64,000 nt of DNA from Microvirga sesbaniae (GTDB lineage: Bacteria; Pseudomonadota; Alphaproteobacteria; Rhizobiales; Beijerinckiaceae): NCBI RefSeq assembly GCF_025460805.1, contig NZ_JAMXFJ010000010.1, forward strand, positions 1 to 64,000, in the 5' to 3' direction. A program made the position numbers and the translations under genes. A model generated the notes under the pieces. That model was not told the DNA's origin. It saw only the letters and a list, made by a program, of their open reading frames with translations, and searched no databases. Shown here piece by piece: positions 8,248 to 17,380 of this stretch (within the stretch, counting starts at the first letter, position 1; every line of letters starts with the position of its first letter).

Positions 8248-9918
8248 ATGACCTCCTCGCGCTCTCGTCACCTCTCAACCGCCGCGCTGGCTGCCTTCAT
8301 TGCCACTTCTGGATTGAATGCTGCTCTCGCGCAGGGCACTCCGATGGGCCCTGCCGGGCAGATCACCCAGGCACAGGCAAATGTACCGGTCGACTACGCG
8401 AAACCGGGGGTTCCCGGCCTCGCGCCGGAGCCTCTCGATATGCCCTCGCAGGTGACGGCACAAGGAACGGCCAGAATTGCGACGGCCGTCGCCTCGAAGC
8501 CCCTCGGCCTGGAGCAGAAGGCTTGGCTCGACCCGAACAAGCATAAGTCCCCTCGCCAGACGCGCCCTGGTTTCGTGAAGATTTCCTGGCGTCCCGATGA
8601 TGTGATGGAGGTCAACGCTCGTGAAGGCCTCCTGAGCGTGATCAAGTTCCCGCGCCAGGAAGAAGTCGTTCAGGTGATGTCCTCGGATCCCGGTTCGTTC
8701 GAGACCTCGACTGCCCCCAACAAGCGGTCGGTTGCCATTCGCGCCATTTATCCAGGCGTAGACGGTAACCTGATCGTCTATGGCAGCTCGGGCAACGTCT
8801 ATAACTTCTATCTGCGCTCTCTTCCCTTCAATGCTGATCGCCTTCCCGACACGACGGTTGAGGTTGTGGTCGGCGGCATGGAGGCGGGAACCGGTGAGAC
8901 CCTTGCGTCGACTGCACCTGTGTCGATGCCGTACACGAACTACAAGGATCTCTACGAGCCCGCTGTGAACAAGGCGACCGCCTATTTCGATGCCGGAGGA
9001 CGGGAATATGCCCGTGGCGCTCCGGTCAATCCGGGCGATATGCGCAACAACATCAGCATCGAGGCCCGCTCGCAGGACGATGCGGTCATCGCCCCTATCC
9101 GCGCCTGGCACGACGGCCGGTTTACCTACCTGGATTTCGGCCCCAACGCCTCGTCAATGACCGAGTGGCCTGTGGCCGCGCTTGTCATCCAAGGTGTCGA
9201 GAGCCCGGTCGGCACCCGCGTTGCCGGCAAAGACCGATCGATGATGGTTATCGAAGCCATCGGCAATATTACGCTGCGCAATGGCGGCCGTCTTGTCTGC
9301 CTGCGCCTCGCTCGCCCTCTGGACGATAACCGTTACGCCAAGGACGCGCCGATCGTCGACCCGCGTCGTACTGTGGTGGTCAAAAAGCCGGTTTTCGTCG
9401 AGCGTGAGGTCCCGGTCGAGGTCCAGAAGACCATCGTCATCGAGAAGCCGGTCCCGGCGCCTGCGGTACGGCCTGTTCCACCCGCTCCCCAGCCCCCACT
9501 TGTCCGGAAGGGCGCGATTGAGCCCGTCGAGAAGAAGATCGTCGCATCTGCCGCTCCTCTCGTGGCTCCGATGGCCATTCCCGGCCCTGCCGTTGCGCCG
9601 GCTCCGGCCGCAGCTCCCACCCCTGCCGCGGCTGTAATTCCCGCCGCCCCGCCTCCGGCTCCCGTGTCCAGCGCGCTCATCCTCGGCCCCTACACAAAGG
9701 CAGAAGGCGAGCAGGTTTGGAATCTCTATCGGGCGGATAATCGCCTGCAGGCTGGCAAAGCAAAGCTGTCTTGGCAGTCCCAGGCCGGTGGCTCTCTCAA
9801 GGCAGCTCCCGCCTCGGGCCGGGCCATGATCAAGATCAGCGGTGTCGATCCTTCTGCGGCGACCTCGATTTGTGATGTCCGTCGTCGGCATGGCGACACC
9901 TGCCTGGTCGCGGAATAA
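8248..9918 (+). CDS. virB9: VirB9-like protein with proline-rich linker and SPOR-like C-terminus
   Basis: 556 residues, about twice the usual VirB9 length. After a signal peptide (cleavage near ALAQ, residue 29), residues about 110-370 cover a normal VirB9/TrbG: VNAREGLLSVIKFPRQEEVV, then IYPGVDGNLIVYGSSGNVY, and a C-terminal lobe with IRAWHDGRFTYLDFG and ITLRNGGRLVCLRLARPL. Residues about 380-474 are Pro/Ala/Val-rich, a spacer able to span periplasm. The last 80 residues (from LILGPYTKAEGEQVWNLYR to ICDVRRRHGDTCLVAE) have the pattern of a SPOR peptidoglycan-binding domain. The VirB9 core is certain; the SPOR call is by pattern only. Confidence 0.88.
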   Translation: MTSSRSRHLSTAALAAFIATSGLNAALAQGTPMGPAGQITQAQANVPVDYAKPGVPGLAPEPLDMPSQVTAQGTARIATAVASKPLGLEQKAWLDPNKHKSPRQTRPGFVKISWRPDDVMEVNAREGLLSVIKFPRQEEVVQVMSSDPGSFETSTAPNKRSVAIRAIYPGVDGNLIVYGSSGNVYNFYLRSLPFNADRLPDTTVEVVVGGMEAGTGETLASTAPVSMPYTNYKDLYEPAVNKATAYFDAGGREYARGAPVNPGDMRNNISIEARSQDDAVIAPIRAWHDGRFTYLDFGPNASSMTEWPVAALVIQGVESPVGTRVAGKDRSMMVIEAIGNITLRNGGRLVCLRLARPLDDNRYAKDAPIVDPRRTVVVKKPVFVEREVPVEVQKTIVIEKPVPAPAVRPVPPAPQPPLVRKGAIEPVEKKIVASAAPLVAPMAIPGPAVAPAPAAAPTPAAAVIPAAPPPAPVSSALILGPYTKAEGEQVWNLYRADNRLQAGKAKLSWQSQAGGSLKAAPASGRAMIKISGVDPSAATSICDVRRRHGDTCLVAE

Positions 9919-9929
9919 GGGGCTAGACA

Positions 9930-11696
9930 ATGAGCGATGATCCCAAGCGCAAAATCAAAATCCGGCTCCTTACCGCTACCAGCGCCTTTGCGCTTTTCGG
10001 TGTGACCCTGTTCCTTCTGACACTGCCTGAAAGGAATACAGCGCTTTCTATGAAGCAGGCTGCCCTGCCGCCGTCCGAGCCTGTCTTTGCACCTGCCCAG
10101 CCGGAGGCGCCAAAGGCGCCCCCACGTGAGGGTGATATCTCCCCTGATCGGGCCACGATCGAGGCACGCGACATCCCGGCCGGAAAGGAACGCTTCACGT
10201 CGACATTCTCGATCCGGGCGACGGATATGCCGGCGACCATCAAGACGGTCAACATGCCCTATGCCCAGGAAGCCGGTATCCGCCTCGATGCCAGCAACTG
10301 CGAGGGCGTCCGGCTCGAGGTTGAGCAGGCTTGCCTTGTCCAGTTCGTCTATGATCCTGCCATCCCAGGCCGCGTGGATGGCCGCATCCTGATTACGGCC
10401 GCCTCGGAGCGGTCGGACGGTTCGATCCGCAATGTCACGAAAGTGGTCAGCGTCGATGCTACCGCGATCACCCCCGTTGTCGCCGAGCCCGTAGTTCTTG
10501 CCCCGGCACCGCCGCCGGAACCCGAATACGATCCAGCAGCGGAGGCAGTTCTCCGAAACAGGCGGTCGGCTAGCCTTCTGACCTCGCAGTCGGATGCTGA
10601 GAACCTGACCTACCTGGGCCCTCAGCGGCCTAGCGAGGAGGATTGGGAGTCCATCGGCTATAAGCGGAACTCCTCAAGCTATCCGGTCGACATGAGCCGC
10701 GTCGTCACGATGGACAAACCCATCCCGGCGGTGATCAAGATCCCGATCGATACCCGCAACGCCTCCCGTGCGGTTGCTACCGTCGAGCGGGACATCTATG
10801 GCGGCGACGGACGTCTCGTGATCATTGAGCGCGGATCGACGCTCATCGGAACCGTCGAAGCTATCGGCTCAACGGGCGAGGAGAAGGTTGCGATCGCCTG
10901 GGAGCGATTGGTTCGACCCGACGGCGCGGCGTTCGCATTCCAGGCCACCAGTGGCGATGCGATGGGACGTGCCAGCATCCCCGCGCACATGGATAACCGT
11001 TGGTTCGAGCGCTTTGGGACGACAATGCTGATGTCGGCGCTCAACGTGGGCGTGACCTTGGGCCTCAACGGCTCCCAGACGGTTGTCACTTCGGTCAGCC
11101 CCTATGGAGCCGGGTCAGCCAATATCGGCCAAGACGCCAGAGGGATTGCCACCCAACAGTTCCGCGAGGATACCCAGCCCCTCATTCAGCAGTTCACCGA
11201 GGAGCAGTTGGCTCTGCCGCCCATCCGGACCGTTCCGGCTGGAACACGTATCACCGTGTTCCCAAGCACCGATCTCTGGCTCAAGCCGATCAATCCTACC
11301 CAAAAGATGCGTGAGGAATACGCCAGCAAGGTCCGCGCCACCCCAGAGTATCAGGCAGCGCGCAACAATCCTGCTCGCTCTCTAGGCCAGGGTGCAACTC
11401 AGCAGGCAGGTACGGCAGGCCCGAACCGCTTCAATGCACCGATCGGGACCAGTGTCCCGCAGTACATGCAGAACGGCGGCGTGGTTCAGAACCCGACGGC
11501 AGGCATGAACAGCCCAGTGGTTCAGGACCTAACCCGGGCGGGAAGCCAGAGGCGAGGACAAGCCGACGACAGCCTGGATTTCATCACTGCCCCATCGGCG
11601 AATGAAAAGCTTCAGCAGCGGCAGCAGTCTCGCCAGAACTCGCAGCAACAGTCGGCAGCTGGGACCCCGATGGGTCAAAACTGGTCGCCATTCTAG
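9930..11696 (+). CDS. virB10: VirB10-like scaffold protein
   Basis: 588 residues. A short basic cytoplasmic lead is followed by one membrane helix at 13-32, a proline-rich periplasmic stretch, and a C-terminal TrbI/VirB10 beta-barrel domain: IPIDTRNASRAVATVERDIYG, IIERGSTLIGTVEAIG, VAIAWERLVRPDGAAFAF, then a helix pair at the antenna region and TVPAGTRITVFPSTDLWL near the end. The insert at about 85-190 has paired cysteines (SNCEGVRLEVEQACLVQF) and resembles a small added domain not usual for VirB10. The tail is Gln-rich. VirB10 spans both membranes and couples ATPase energy to the outer membrane pore. It starts 12 bases after virB9. Confidence 0.9.
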   Translation: MSDDPKRKIKIRLLTATSAFALFGVTLFLLTLPERNTALSMKQAALPPSEPVFAPAQPEAPKAPPREGDISPDRATIEARDIPAGKERFTSTFSIRATDMPATIKTVNMPYAQEAGIRLDASNCEGVRLEVEQACLVQFVYDPAIPGRVDGRILITAASERSDGSIRNVTKVVSVDATAITPVVAEPVVLAPAPPPEPEYDPAAEAVLRNRRSASLLTSQSDAENLTYLGPQRPSEEDWESIGYKRNSSSYPVDMSRVVTMDKPIPAVIKIPIDTRNASRAVATVERDIYGGDGRLVIIERGSTLIGTVEAIGSTGEEKVAIAWERLVRPDGAAFAFQATSGDAMGRASIPAHMDNRWFERFGTTMLMSALNVGVTLGLNGSQTVVTSVSPYGAGSANIGQDARGIATQQFREDTQPLIQQFTEEQLALPPIRTVPAGTRITVFPSTDLWLKPINPTQKMREEYASKVRATPEYQAARNNPARSLGQGATQQAGTAGPNRFNAPIGTSVPQYMQNGGVVQNPTAGMNSPVVQDLTRAGSQRRGQADDSLDFITAPSANEKLQQRQQSRQNSQQQSAAGTPMGQNWSPF

Positions 11697-11707
11697 GAGA
11701 TGGTCCC

Positions 11708-12730
11708 ATGAGCAACACCAGCACCCAGGTCCTCCTCCAGAGATTCATCGGGCCTCTCTATGAGCGCCTCCTCCACCCTGACGTGGAGGAGATCGCCATC
11801 AACAAACCCGGCGAGATCTGGGTCCGCCGGCGCAGGCCTGACGAGCAGGGGCGCCAGTGGATCCCCGAAGAGGCTCCCGACCTCACAGGACGGTACCTCG
11901 AGAACATCTGTCACATGGTGGCCAACCTGCAGAACATCCCGAACTTCGGCGCAGCCGGAATGCCGGTGGTCTTCGGTACCGTTCCAGGCGGGCATCGTTT
12001 CGCGGCCGGAATTGGTCCCAACATTCAGTCCGAAACACCTGAGGGAACCAGCGAAGAGGGCTCGATCTGCGTTTGTGTCCGCCAATACAACAAGGAGCAG
12101 ACGGTCGATCTGCAGGACTACGGCATCACACCAGGTCAGAGGCTTCGCCCTCCGGTGGCCTCGATCTTCACCCGAGCGACCGACCCTGATGATCCCTTCG
12201 CGCAGATTGTAAACTCCCTGACGCGAGGCGACCACATCCTCCTCTCTGGAGCAACCAGCAGCGGCAAGACCACCTTTCTGAACCGCCTTGTCTCGTTCCT
12301 CGACGACCGTAAGCGGATCCTCACGGTCGAGGACACCCGCGAAATCCGGGTTCTCCAACCCAACCGCGTCCACATTCTGATGAGCCGTACGCAGCAGGCC
12401 AACAAGTTCGACTATCGTGCTGTGCGCGATCTGATCGTTCGTATGACCCCCGATGTGGTTATGGCCGGCGAGATCTCGAACTCGAACGCGGCCACGATCT
12501 GGGAACTCATGACCACCGGTCACGGCCACTTCATGACGACGATCCACGCCAGATCCCCGGACGAGGCGCTGACCACCTTCATCAACTGTATCTCAAACGC
12601 CCGGTCGATGGCGGGAAACACGGATGCCATCGATCGCGACGAGCTCCGGGCTCAGATGGTCGAGCACATCCGCGTCATTCAGATCGAAAAAGACTCCCTC
12701 GGCCAGCGTCGCATTTCAGCCGTTGCCTAA
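11708..12730 (+). CDS. virB11: VirB11-type hexameric ATPase
   Basis: 340 residues with Walker A GATSSGKTT (181-189), the Asp box VEDTREIRVL, Walker B VVMAGEISNSNAATIWELM and the His box TGHGHFMTTIHA. These define VirB11/TrbB traffic ATPases of the type II/IV secretion superfamily. Walker B carries Glu in the GEI motif and Asn where GlvB-type proteins often have Arg. The start is preceded by GGAGATGG. Located in the cytoplasm under the channel, VirB11 switches VirB4 between pilus building and DNA transfer. It lies 12 bases after virB10. Confidence 0.93.
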   Translation: MSNTSTQVLLQRFIGPLYERLLHPDVEEIAINKPGEIWVRRRRPDEQGRQWIPEEAPDLTGRYLENICHMVANLQNIPNFGAAGMPVVFGTVPGGHRFAAGIGPNIQSETPEGTSEEGSICVCVRQYNKEQTVDLQDYGITPGQRLRPPVASIFTRATDPDDPFAQIVNSLTRGDHILLSGATSSGKTTFLNRLVSFLDDRKRILTVEDTREIRVLQPNRVHILMSRTQQANKFDYRAVRDLIVRMTPDVVMAGEISNSNAATIWELMTTGHGHFMTTIHARSPDEALTTFINCISNARSMAGNTDAIDRDELRAQMVEHIRVIQIEKDSLGQRRISAVA

Positions 12731-12743
12731 CATTGAGGCTCAT

Positions 12744-13049
12744 ATGATTTTCCTAGTCGCCATATTCGTTCCGCCGATCTCCCTCGTTATCCGAGACGCC
12801 AAGTATGACGCCATTGCCAGTCTGGTGATGATCTGCCTTTGCATTCTCCTCGCGCCAGCCGTTCTCCCGTACATCTGGATTGCGGCTATCGTGCACAGCT
12901 TCCAGGTTATCCGCCGACAGGACGATGACCGGAGAACCCAGGAGATTATCGCCGCGATCAAGGGGCGTCCTGCCGTGAGCGACCATGCTTCGGCTCCGGC
13001 TCCCGAAGCGACAGTAGGCGGCCAGATCGCCATGCAGGCGGGAGCATAG
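12744..13049 (+). CDS. Small membrane protein, Pmp3/YqaE-like
   Basis: 101 residues starting at the ATG after TTGAGG. The two hydrophobic segments (about 3-13 with PPISLVIRD, and 19-48 ending PYIWIAAIVHSFQVIRR) resemble the Pmp3/YqaE pattern: a first helix with a PP pair and a second helix ending with an I-H-x-x-x-V-I motif. The remainder is a charged and then Ala/Pro-rich cytoplasmic tail. Pmp3 proteins influence membrane potential in stress, but here the gene lies between virB11 and virD4, so a role in the mating apparatus is at least as likely. The family match is tentative. Confidence 0.5.
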   Translation: MIFLVAIFVPPISLVIRDAKYDAIASLVMICLCILLAPAVLPYIWIAAIVHSFQVIRRQDDDRRTQEIIAAIKGRPAVSDHASAPAPEATVGGQIAMQAGA

Positions 13050-13053
13050 ATCA

Positions 13054-13566
13054 ATGGCTACGAAACTCCCGAAGGGGCAGAATCTGAACGCGACTTTGAC
13101 GGCGGTCAACTCCATTGCTCTCAATGTCCTTCCTGCACAGCATTATGCGGCACATCTCCTCCCGGCTCGGATGCTGTTAAAGGGGCTGCTGCTGGCCTTC
13201 CTCGACGATCGTGCGCGAGAGCCCGCCCTGGACGACGAGGATGCTCCTGATCCGACGCTTGAGAGCTTCGCCGACGCCACACTCGCTGACCTTCACAGCC
13301 ATATGGCGGGTACCAGTACCCCTCTACTGCAATGGCTCTCTGAGAAGGGCACACTCGGCAAATCGGACACACCTCTGCGCCGGATCGCCGCCACCCACCT
13401 GCTGACGGTTCTGCAGGATCAGCCAGCGGCCCGTTATGGCGTCATGGCTGTGTTCGATGCTCTAGGCCAACACATTACGGACGGCTTCGCGCTCGCAGGC
13501 GCCCAAGAAACGCCTGCTGAAGGCACTGGTGCCGAGATCCCTACAGTCCTTTCCGCAGCCGCGTGA
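13054..13566 (+). CDS. Hypothetical protein between virB11 and virD4
   Basis: 170 residues, no family recognised. The sequence is mostly helical and soluble, with an acidic stretch (ALDDEDAPDPTLESFADATL) and an Ala-rich C-terminus. There is no signal peptide or membrane segment. It begins 4 bases after the Pmp3-like gene and ends where virD4 begins, so it is co-transcribed with the transfer genes. Possible roles are an accessory to the coupling protein or a DNA-processing adaptor; nothing in the sequence decides this. Confidence 0.6.
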   Translation: MATKLPKGQNLNATLTAVNSIALNVLPAQHYAAHLLPARMLLKGLLLAFLDDRAREPALDDEDAPDPTLESFADATLADLHSHMAGTSTPLLQWLSEKGTLGKSDTPLRRIAATHLLTVLQDQPAARYGVMAVFDALGQHITDGFALAGAQETPAEGTGAEIPTVLSAAA

Positions 13567-13634
13567 GATCTGAGACCCGGGACACTCAACGTCCCGGGCA
13601 GCTACACCCTTCGCCCTCAATTCCGGTTTCTGTC

Positions 13635-15995
13635 ATGAAGCTCCACAATCCGTTAAAAACCGAGTATCTGCCCGAACACATGACGGAAAGTCAGCGGAAG
13701 CATTACCGCTGGCTCGGAATCACCGCGGCTATTGGCCTTCCGCTCGCCGCTGGAACAACCCTATGCACTCCCCTTTTTCGGTGGCTCATTGATCAACCGT
13801 TGAACCAGCGAACCCTGGATGGGGTCGGGGCGTTCGTCGGCCGCGTGGCGGGTGGCGACATACTCTCGATGAACTATGCCTTTGTTGTCTCGCCCAACTA
13901 CGGCGGGTTTGACGCGCTAAAGGCATATCTTGGGGTCGCATTTGTCAGCACCGTTGTTTACATGGCCCCGGCGCTCCTCAACCCCTATCTTCGCCAGGTT
14001 ATGAAGGGCGGCTTTGCCGACTGGTGCGACGACGAAACCCTCGGAGAAATGGAGGCTCGGGAACAGGTCGGCATTAAAGGTGGGCACCTGATGGCCCTTG
14101 GTCGATGGCCAAAAGGCCCTCGCAAAGGGCAGATGGTCATGATGATCGAGACCCTTTCCGCTCTGTGTCTTGCACCTCCCGGAACTGGTAAAACCGCTGC
14201 CTTCGTGGTCCCAACGCTCCTAAAGGGCGACAACGTTTCCTTCATCGTCAACGACCCGAAGCCTGAACTCTACGAGATGACCGGGCACTATCGGTCGACG
14301 GTGAGCCACGTCTTTATGCTCAACTGGGCGAAGGTTGACGAGCCCAACTACATCCTGACGTTCGATACGAACAAAACGGGCCCGTTCTGGGACGTGTTTC
14401 TTGAGCTTTATGGCAAGGGCACCAAGGGGCAAATTCCCGAAGAACTGGTTGTCGGCTACAAGGCCCGCGAGGTTGCCGGAGGTAAGGAGGGCACATTCGA
14501 GGCCTCGGTCGCTCCTACTCGGATCAAATTCGTCAAGGATTGGGTTAATGAGCGGGACGGCGCGGGAGTCTATACAGTCCGCGATCCCGTGTTCTATCCG
14601 CGGTTTAACTTTCTGTCGCCGAAACTTGTCCCGCCGCAGGGACCTGACCGGGACACCTACCTAGACACCGTCGCCAAGACCCTGATCCCGAATCCGGATG
14701 GCGGTAAAGGAAATGACTACTTTGTGACCAAGGGCCGGGCCGCGCTCACCGGATTTATGCACTACCTGATCTCGAAGGTAGGCGACAAAAAGAACTATGA
14801 CGGGCTGCCGGCAAAATGGAATGGTTATGAACCGTCTATCCCAATGTTGTCGGACTGGCTGGCCGTCTCCCAGTTCGAGAGCACCAAGAAGACGGGCGAC
14901 GAGGATCCCATGGCAGCCATGGGTGCCGACAAGATGGGAGACTGGATTCGCACCCTCTGCGACGACGTTGTCCCTGCCGAGCAGGGCGGCAAGTTCCCCT
15001 CCCCGCGCGCCTTCGTTGAGCTAAGCTCGCTCGTCAATATGGCGGATAAGGAAAGATCCGGCGTATTCGGCACAATGGATCAGGCGCTTTTGCCATTTAA
15101 GAATGCTGCCGTTGCTCAGAGGACTTCGGCCTGTGACTTCACCCCGGATGACATGCGGGGCATGAAAGCTCCCGGATCGGACGAGATCAAGCCGGTGACG
15201 CTCTACATCTGCGTGAACCAGGCGGAGGCCGGGGCATTCGAAACCGTCACGGCCCTTCTCTATGAGGTGTTCTCACAAAGCCTGATCTCCTACGGCCCCG
15301 GAGAGTTCAATCACAAGACGGGCAACGAGCTCGGCCCCTTCCCAGTATGTTTTGCCCTGGACGAGTTCGCCAAGCTGCCGCGTATCGAGTCGGTGATCAC
15401 CGGCCCCGACCTTGGCCGCTCTAAGAAGGTAAGCTACCTCCTTGCTGCACAGGACTTCGGCCAGATCCGAAAGAAGTACACGGCTGAAGACGAGTCGGTG
15501 ATCATCACGACGACGGCCGTCAAATACGTTCTTGCGCAGAACAACACCGACACCATCGACAAATTCAAGAAGATGGTCGGTGAGACCACCATCCAACGGG
15601 CGCAGAAGACCTACAACGAAGGACTCTCGAAGTCCGCAAACCCAATGGCCTGGAGCCGGTCCGAGCAGATCGAAAACATCAGTTTCCTGCGCAATGAGGA
15701 CGTGGCTTCTTTGAAACCTGGCAAGAACATCGTCCTCGTCCAGAACTTTCTGAACCGGCCAATGAAGCTGGATACGCCATACTTCTTCAAGGACAAGGAA
15801 ATGGCCGAGAAGGTTCGCTCCCGCGGCAAGGGCCCGATTGCGACACAGACCATTCCAGACTTCATTCTCAAGGACCGCCTGAATGCCGTCGATCCCGCCG
15901 AAGCTGCGAAAAGGAAAGCCGGTCGGCTGAGGAGAGAGCGGGACGATCAGGACACACGACACCTGACGCCGGAGGTCGTGGCTTATGAGGGCTGA
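13635..15995 (+). CDS. virD4: VirD4-type coupling protein
   Basis: 786 residues from the ATG at 13635; a GTG at 13563 overlapping the previous stop would add 24 residues. Neither start has a clear Shine-Dalgarno sequence. Two membrane helices lie near the N-terminus (about 26-45 and 90-115). The motor has Walker A APPGTGKT (180-187), followed by the VirD4 hallmark FVVPTLL and NDPKPELYEMT, and Walker B FALDEFAKLPR with Asp576/Glu577. A late IITTTAVKYVLAQNN segment matches the typical sensor. VirD4 docks the relaxase-DNA complex onto the VirB channel. No relaxase gene is found nearby. Confidence 0.93.
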   Translation: MKLHNPLKTEYLPEHMTESQRKHYRWLGITAAIGLPLAAGTTLCTPLFRWLIDQPLNQRTLDGVGAFVGRVAGGDILSMNYAFVVSPNYGGFDALKAYLGVAFVSTVVYMAPALLNPYLRQVMKGGFADWCDDETLGEMEAREQVGIKGGHLMALGRWPKGPRKGQMVMMIETLSALCLAPPGTGKTAAFVVPTLLKGDNVSFIVNDPKPELYEMTGHYRSTVSHVFMLNWAKVDEPNYILTFDTNKTGPFWDVFLELYGKGTKGQIPEELVVGYKAREVAGGKEGTFEASVAPTRIKFVKDWVNERDGAGVYTVRDPVFYPRFNFLSPKLVPPQGPDRDTYLDTVAKTLIPNPDGGKGNDYFVTKGRAALTGFMHYLISKVGDKKNYDGLPAKWNGYEPSIPMLSDWLAVSQFESTKKTGDEDPMAAMGADKMGDWIRTLCDDVVPAEQGGKFPSPRAFVELSSLVNMADKERSGVFGTMDQALLPFKNAAVAQRTSACDFTPDDMRGMKAPGSDEIKPVTLYICVNQAEAGAFETVTALLYEVFSQSLISYGPGEFNHKTGNELGPFPVCFALDEFAKLPRIESVITGPDLGRSKKVSYLLAAQDFGQIRKKYTAEDESVIITTTAVKYVLAQNNTDTIDKFKKMVGETTIQRAQKTYNEGLSKSANPMAWSRSEQIENISFLRNEDVASLKPGKNIVLVQNFLNRPMKLDTPYFFKDKEMAEKVRSRGKGPIATQTIPDFILKDRLNAVDPAEAAKRKAGRLRRERDDQDTRHLTPEVVAYEG

Positions 15996-16015
15996 GGGAC
16001 GGGCATAGCCCGGGT

Positions 16016-16065
16016 TAATGCTACTAATGCATGCTTTCCCTCCGGTACCCCCGATCTGCTAATGC
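16016..16065 (+). repeat. Three short TAATGC direct repeats after virD4
   Basis: TAATGC occurs at 16016-16021, 16025-16030 and 16060-16065 in the 138-base gap between virD4 and the next gene. The gap also holds a small GGGC/GCCC hairpin at about 16001-16012. The repeats may be binding sites; the evidence is weak. Confidence 0.3.
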
Positions 16066-16133
16066 CTGGATCTTGGTCGCTTCGCTGCATGCAACTGTGG
16101 CGATAATGACCTAGGTCTGATTAGGAGAGATTG

Positions 16134-16613
16134 ATGATCCGCCTATCCGCACAATGTGCCGCACTTGCAGTATTCCTATGTTTGTCTTCCGGCCAAGTTC
16201 TGGCATCTGGTAGCTTTCCTGTCGCGTCCTGCGCCGGATGGAGTGGAACTGCTGTTGAGCAGGATGGAATAGACACGCCGTCAGCAACAATGACCGGCAT
16301 GGTCACTAAGGCGGATCTACAAGAATACTGCGAGCGTGACCCCGGTGGGGAGACAAAGCAGAACGGTGGCAAGCTCACTGTCGCTCAGTGCGTTGCAAAG
16401 TATCAAAAAGAGGAAGGACGCACAGTTCTGACCTCCAAAGCCAATTGCAGGACTGGCACGATCGAGTTTCGGTATGGCAACAACGCGCCTCAGCGAGCGC
16501 GCTTCCCTCTTAAAGATGACGAGGATACATCCTGCGCCTCGGGAAAGCCGCCTCTTATTGCGCAGTTCGTTATTATGTGCCCGACCGCAGCACGTCGGAT
16601 GAAGCTAAACTAA
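16134..16613 (+). CDS. Exported cysteine-rich hypothetical protein
   Basis: 159 residues from the ATG placed 7 bases after AGGAG. The N-terminus MIRLSAQCAALAVFLCLSSG and cleavage near VLASG form a signal peptide. The mature protein contains about seven cysteines (for example SCAGW, EYCERD, AQCVAKY, ANCRTG, TSCASG, VIMCP), which suggests a disulfide-bonded periplasmic or surface fold. No family was recognised. It follows virD4 and may belong to the transfer region, for instance as an entry-exclusion or surface factor, but that is speculation. Confidence 0.6.
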   Translation: MIRLSAQCAALAVFLCLSSGQVLASGSFPVASCAGWSGTAVEQDGIDTPSATMTGMVTKADLQEYCERDPGGETKQNGGKLTVAQCVAKYQKEEGRTVLTSKANCRTGTIEFRYGNNAPQRARFPLKDDEDTSCASGKPPLIAQFVIMCPTAARRMKLN

Positions 16614-16686
16614 GCGAGCTGAACGGCGCGAGTTTCTGAATGCCCAGAATGGAAATATGGTGGATCCAAACACAACAGGATCCATC

Positions 16687-17247
16687 ATGAATTACTGGCC
16701 CGAGGAACTCGCTCCAAAGAAAGCTCCAGACGACGCGAAAGAGCCATTCCAGGATTGGTGGCGGCGAGTCAGAAGTCGATTCCCCAATATCCCCGCTGAC
16801 GTCGGAGAGCAGTGGCTTTATGATAATTGGGGCAGCTCCCCATACGGATATCTGATTTCCCAACCATATCGCTTCGACGTGGCTGTCTGGGACTCAGCCA
16901 GATTGGCTGAAATCCGGGAACGCACCTACGATTGGGAGATTGGCGGGGAAAAGTCAGAAAATAAGGGTCGGGTTATCATTAGGAACCTCGGCGAGTACGA
17001 ATTCAGAACTGCCCGCTATTTGGTCGACCACCTGAGTTTTCCAAGGCCGATCATCGTTCTCGACAACCGAGACGGGCACCTTCGCAAAGGTATTCCTCCA
17101 GTCCCAGAGTCGGAGAACCTCCCCGCATCCTATTTACTCATTGAGGGACACCGCCGCTTCCAGATGGGGCTCTATCTCCAATCGATGGGGAAGCTAAATC
17201 CAACGGTTGAGCTATGGATTATGACAGCCGGTTCTCAAAACGCTTAA
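16687..17247 (+). CDS. Hypothetical protein with a ParB/Srx-like segment
   Basis: 186 residues from the ATG preceded by AGGA; an ATG at 16657 would add ten residues. The first half is rich in Trp and Tyr with no signal peptide. The C-terminal part has PRPIIVLDNRDGHLRKGIPP followed by YLLIEGHRRFQMGLYL, which resembles the G-H-R-R core of ParB/sulfiredoxin-fold nucleases. The rest of that domain is not obvious, so I do not name it. It has no close neighbours in the same transcript: 133 bases separate it from the helicase downstream. Confidence 0.5.
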   Translation: MNYWPEELAPKKAPDDAKEPFQDWWRRVRSRFPNIPADVGEQWLYDNWGSSPYGYLISQPYRFDVAVWDSARLAEIRERTYDWEIGGEKSENKGRVIIRNLGEYEFRTARYLVDHLSFPRPIIVLDNRDGHLRKGIPPVPESENLPASYLLIEGHRRFQMGLYLQSMGKLNPTVELWIMTAGSQNA

Positions 17248-17380
17248 TTGAACAGGGCCCAAAACCCAGAAAGTAACCGTTACGGCAGGGAACGAAATCA
17301 AGAGGGAGACTGAATCTCAGAGCATCTCGGAATTGGGAGCGAATTCGAATTGATCGATCAAACCCCTAGAAGAGAACGCC

